This document shows positions 62,301-64,000 of a DNA stretch of 64,000 nucleotides, piece after piece. The stretch comes from Cymbidium sinense (lineage: Eukaryota > Streptophyta > Magnoliopsida > Asparagales > Orchidaceae). A program made the translations under genes and the position numbers. The notes beneath the pieces are model-generated. The model did not search any database, was not told the origin of the DNA, and saw nothing but the letters and a program-made list of their open reading frames with translations. The stretch is from assembly GCA_021442155.1 (NCBI GenBank), contig CM038221.1, forward strand, positions 42,355,648 through 42,419,647. The letters run 5' to 3'. Position 1 is the first letter of the stretch. Every line of letters starts with the position of its first letter.

Positions 62301-63576
62301 CTAATTACATTTAAACATTGAAACTCTAGTTATACTTAGTTCACAATTTAGTCCTTGGTTTATAGGATTTTAATGACTCTTAACGTTGTAGGAGTCATAT
62401 TCATGCTTATATATGAATTTTGAATATTCAGTGAAGTTCCCCATGTATAAATTGATGAGCCTCTATCTTCATTGTAAATCCCATTTAAATTCTTCAGATT
62501 TCTTTTAATTCATTTGACATGATGTGCAACATTGTTTAAATATTCATTATAAGGCTTTACTCATGTCATTGATGAGCTTCCAATTTCACTATAGGTCTCC
62601 TTCAAGTTCTTTCTTATCTTTTGTTTAATTGATTCAATACAACATGCAACACTGTTTAAGTAATTATTACAAAGCTTTAATTATGCTCATTGGCTAGTTG
62701 TTCAACTCCGTTCTTGCTTAAAGGTGAGCTATAAAAGTATATGTGAACTCTACATATATGCAATTTCGCTCTTTAAGAAAATTAATAGCGTACTTGAATA
62801 CATTCACCACTCCATTTTTTATCATTTTTTAGAAATTTGTGTTCATGAAGTTCTTATTAGTTATTTAATTTAAATGGTCGTTCATAATCATTTATAAGTG
62901 AAATTCTAGTCAAATTTTTACATATGATATGAACTGCTTCCTTGAAGAAATATTTTTACATACTATGCAACGTAGTTTTGAAACAAAAAATAAAGTGGGC
63001 CACTTTTGAAAACCCATAGGCTGTTATGAAGATAGAAAGTCCTAGGTAGTTCTGATAGAAAATCTATGCATATATCCCACCAACCTAGGGAACAAGTAAA
63101 AAAATTCAACAATCCAGCTTGATGAGCACATTGATTAAGTCAACTTCATGTTTTGCCCAACTTAAACTTCTATTTTAAATAATAAAGCAAATGAACAAGG
63201 GACATGTCCAAGCGTGAAGGTTCCATTAACTGGTACCAGCAGTATAAAACATTGGATTCAAATTCTTTTTCAGGCAGTTCATCCAACAAGAAGTCAAAAA
63301 CTATATCCCTAAAAGAGTTAAACACATATAAAGAACCGCACCAAATGCAAATATCTGAAACAATACTATGATTTACAAGCAAGAAATGATAGTTGCTCCA
63401 CAGGTTTCAATTCAACATTTTTTAGCAACTAGCAAAATAAAAAAAAAATACCTGGCCACAGAAAAGAAAACAGCACCTCTACCACAATCGCATGCCCTTC
63501 GGTAGTTATCAAGAGCTAAAGTAGTCTCCACTACATCCTGGGTTTCAATAAATACAAGCTTATGCTGCATGATATC
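44217..63576 (-). CDS. UVH6: XPD/UVH6 TFIIH DNA helicase, C-terminal part (5' end outside window)
   Basis: XPD is the 5'-3' ATP-dependent, iron-sulphur DNA helicase of TFIIH, which opens DNA in nucleotide excision repair. Six exons (63576-63452, 52702-52613, 52393-52315, 52196-52120, 45613-45505, 44330-44217) join in frame to 197 residues ending in TGA. This is roughly the last quarter of the ~760-residue protein. In order they show [40 protein letters not shown], motif [39 protein letters not shown], and motif [16 protein letters not shown]. Then come [35 protein letters not shown], and [13 protein letters not shown] to the tail. The second helicase domain is complete from before motif V, with motif VI arginines present. 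Introns are 10,749, 219, 118, 6,506 and 1,174 bases. The upstream iron-sulphur and Walker motifs must lie to the right of the window. Confidence 0.96.
44667..44907. mobile_element. MITE family M, copy 3 (XPD last intron)
   Basis: This is the best preserved of three copies. The left arm is GGGGGATTTACATACATACC, continuing to 'GATGTATTTATATATCTAAC'. The right arm, reversed, is GGGAGATTTTCATACATAC, continuing to 'CATTTACATATCTAACACCT'. The flanks carry TTA/TA words, consistent with a PIF or Tc1-type short target duplication, not certain. Confidence 0.75.
45505..45613 (-). CDS. UVH6: XPD exon: helicase C-terminal segment
   Basis: The acceptor TTTGCAG ends at 45614 and the donor GTAGGT starts at 45504. 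The exon encodes [20 protein letters not shown], then [16 protein letters not shown]. It joins the preceding exon through a split Arg codon (AG|A). Confidence 0.95.
45710..46007. mobile_element. AT-rich MITE in XPD intron
   Basis: The left end is TTTGGGATCAATTTTATTT and the right end, reversed, is GGGCCGTTTGGGATCACTTT, continuing with matching T-rich arms (TTGTTTTTATTTT). The GGGCCGTTTGGGATC terminus is typical of plant hAT or Tourist-like MITEs. It inserted about 100 bases upstream, in gene direction, of the 45505-45613 exon. Confidence 0.6.
46429..47345 (-). mobile_element. RTE-type LINE, 5'-truncated copy in XPD intron
   Basis: On the minus strand, 47284-47024 encodes RT motifs ([20 protein letters not shown] with the FADD catalytic box, then [18 protein letters not shown]). 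46954-46463 encodes the C-terminal part ([52 protein letters not shown]). The element ends in the characteristic 3' terminus, '(CAA)n AAGCCTTTATCC' on the + strand at 46429-46460. Everything upstream of the RT fingers is missing, as usual after incomplete target-primed reverse transcription. The frame is broken between the two parts. Confidence 0.9.
47346..52119. other. XPD intron, mostly unassigned
   Basis: The only dispersed repeat recognised is at about 48780-49120. 50250-50600 is unusual in containing repeated 'CATC.GACTGTCGTCC' and 'GAACTGTTGTTGC' words, giving chance open frames. Poly-A interrupted runs occur near 47885-47920. No exon was recognised. Confidence 0.5.
48780..49120 (+). 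repeat. Copy 2 of the old dispersed LTR-like repeat
   Basis: It shares ordered blocks with 590-945 and with the reverse complement of 60520-60810: 'GTTAACTAAGTAGACCAAG', 'TTCGTCATCATTTTGC' and 'TTAATTATAGGGGTTTATGC', then 'TTATGAGAAAT'. It has a TATA-like GCTATAAAAGGCAAAGC at about 48996-49012, which would fit an LTR promoter. Confidence 0.45.
52120..52196 (-). CDS. UVH6: XPD exon with helicase motif VI
   Basis: The acceptor TTGGCAG ends at 52197 and the donor GTACC starts at 52119. The exon encodes [20 protein letters not shown], then [13 protein letters not shown] is motif VI, whose arginines contact ATP. Confidence 0.96.
52315..52393 (-). CDS. UVH6: XPD exon before motif VI
   Basis: The acceptor TTTCAAG ends at 52394 and the donor GTACTT starts at 52314. 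The exon encodes [20 protein letters not shown], then LTFDAL. It follows a split Arg codon. Confidence 0.95.
52613..52702 (-). CDS. UVH6: XPD exon with helicase motif V
   Basis: The acceptor TTTTTTCAG ends at 52703 and the donor GTACGC starts at 52612. The exon encodes [20 protein letters not shown], then GVPFQYTLS. The split Arg codon joins it to the exon 10.7 kb upstream. Confidence 0.96.
52703..55925. other. XPD long intron, 3' part
   Basis: No exon was recognised. 53100-53850 is richer in G than its surroundings. At about 53615-53690 it contains a tRNA-like GTGGCTTGAGTAGTTAGAGC and a TATA-like CTCTATAAAAAGGGAGCGG, followed by purine-rich sequence. This could be a tRNA-derived SINE head or an LTR promoter, and the evidence does not decide. 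The open frames 52987-53422 have no domain. An (AT)n run lies at 54183-54199. Confidence 0.35.
55926..58620 (-). mobile_element. RTE-type LINE, nearly full-length but broken
   Basis: On the minus strand, from about 58560 down, degenerate frames give the endonuclease in order ('IGTYIGKL', 'IQETKW', then IFIGGDLN near 58080, then FKKRD and KDCMVIP near 57820). The linker follows (57530-57306, [20 protein letters not shown]). The RT comes next ('[18 protein letters not shown]' at about 57010, then '[18 protein letters not shown]' at about 56870). 56820-56461 gives [20 protein letters not shown], where the catalytic FADD box has become FVDD, then [17 protein letters not shown]. 56451-56191 gives the C-terminus. 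The 3' end is the same '(AAC)n AAGCCTTTATCC' as in the first copy. Many stops and shifts make it inactive. Confidence 0.88.
58621..59530. other. XPD intron, unassigned AT-rich stretch
   Basis: No gene or repeat was recognised. 58830-59110 is somewhat more GC-rich, with no open frame of note. Confidence 0.4.
59537..59715 (+). repeat. 89-bp tandem duplication plus (TG)n
   Basis: Two units begin GAGTAGTGCACCATCTAAAT at 59537 and its near-copy at 59626. Both continue with 'GGGTGTGCAAT', 'CACCATGCCATGCACCATGA' and 'ACACTCT'. The core CACCATGCCATGCACCATG is nearly self-complementary around GCATG. A (TG)n/(ATGT)n run follows to about 59735. The overlapping minus-strand open frames (59465-59789) with repeated '[11 protein letters not shown]' are translation of the repeat, not a protein family. 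Confidence 0.85.
60520..60810 (-). repeat. Copy 3 of the old dispersed LTR-like repeat
   Basis: Its complement contains blocks shared with 590-945 and 48780-49120: 'TTGACTAAGTAGACTAGGGA', 'GATGAATTTCATCAA', then 'GGGCAATTAATCATATATGC' and 'CTTATGAGAAAT'. It lies in opposite orientation to the other two. Confidence 0.4.
60811..62451. other. XPD long intron, unassigned
   Basis: AT-rich sequence without an exon, repeat or open frame that I can support. Confidence 0.4.
62452..62720 (+). repeat. Degenerate tandem repeat, period ~117-121
   Basis: Units start at TTGATGAGC (62452, 62569) with a partial third at 62690 (TTGGCTAG). Each carries 'TTTAATT.ATT', 'CATGCAACA.TGTTTAA', 'ATTATAA.GCTTTA' and 'TCATG.TCA'-like blocks. 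Diverged, non-coding, within the XPD intron. Confidence 0.6.
63452..63576 (-). CDS. UVH6: XPD exon upstream of motif V (first seen in window)
   Basis: The acceptor CACTGCAG ends at 63577 and the donor GTAT starts at 63451. The exon encodes [20 protein letters not shown], then [20 protein letters not shown] and Ala, ending with two bases of the split Arg codon. The region 63577-64000 shows no further exon, so the preceding one lies outside the window. Confidence 0.96.
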
Positions 63577-64000
63577 CTGCAGTGCATAGTCACTACCACT
63601 GAGCCAAAAGACCTACCAACCTCATGAAAAGATAATTTGCAACAAAATAACGAGACAGTGTTGATGAGCACATTGTACACGATAAAAAGTAGAGTAAGCC
63701 AACACAACTACTGAGAAAAAATAAGGCATGCAAATTCAAGGAGTAAAGGCATATATAGTTTTTCTTGTCATTCCAAATAACCCATAGACATATGCAGCAA
63801 TAGAGTTTTCTGGATCCAATAGTCAATGCAACATTATACATGCATTAATCGCACCTTTTTCAAAAAAGCACAACCCTAATCTTTTTTCTTAATCATACAT
63901 ATACATTTAACTCAAATCATTATCCATGCAACCATCCATCCTATACATGTTGACCTCTAAACATGTTTCATAAATAAAATCAAACATACATGACAAAATA

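Overview
This window is nuclear DNA of a flowering plant: AT-rich, with small exons separated by very long introns and dense nested transposable-element debris. Introns of 6.5 to 10.7 kb and the element mix resemble large-intron monocots such as palms, but that placement is an inference. No bacterial-type gene organisation, RNA gene or CRISPR array was recognised.

Two real host genes are present, and they converge. On the + strand, exons at 8928-9078, 17055-17372 and 18104-18306 encode the membrane segment, linker and TPR domain of FLU, the plastid regulator that restrains tetrapyrrole (chlorophyll precursor) synthesis. Its transit-peptide exon is not identified, and 8618-8729 is a tentative extra exon. 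On the - strand, six exons between 63576 and 44217 encode the C-terminal ~197 residues of the TFIIH/nucleotide-excision-repair helicase XPD (UVH6 in Arabidopsis). Its 5' exons lie beyond the right edge. All recognised splice sites are GT-AG and all exon phases join without a break.

The ~26 kb between the two genes, and their long introns, are filled with mobile elements. The clearest is a 5.4 kb Mutator-like element (23361-28757). It has ~75 bp terminal inverted repeats and an intact 10-bp target duplication. It carries a broken MuDR-type transposase with the catalytic core missing, plus a degenerate plant-mobile-domain (PMD) frame. It sits inside an older AT-rich repeat whose ~760 bp segment occurs twice (19446-20206 and 32451-33206). 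Two RTE-type LINEs (46429-47345 and 55926-58620) lie in XPD introns. A decayed L1-type LINE (2200-3330) lies near the left edge. LTR-retrotransposon-like pieces, one with a tRNA-Met-like primer site, lie at 14.4-16.0, 33.3-35.8 and 40.8-42.3 kb. Several MITE families are scattered through introns and flanks, one copy with a 10-bp target duplication. There are four local tandem repeats with periods of ~89 to ~248 bp.

The two genes do not obviously work together (plastid pigment control versus DNA repair and transcription). The window does not show a new functional system. Its most notable points are the PMD-carrying MULE with palindromic subterminal motifs, the duplication at the XPD stop codon, and the repeat junctions that record the order of insertions.
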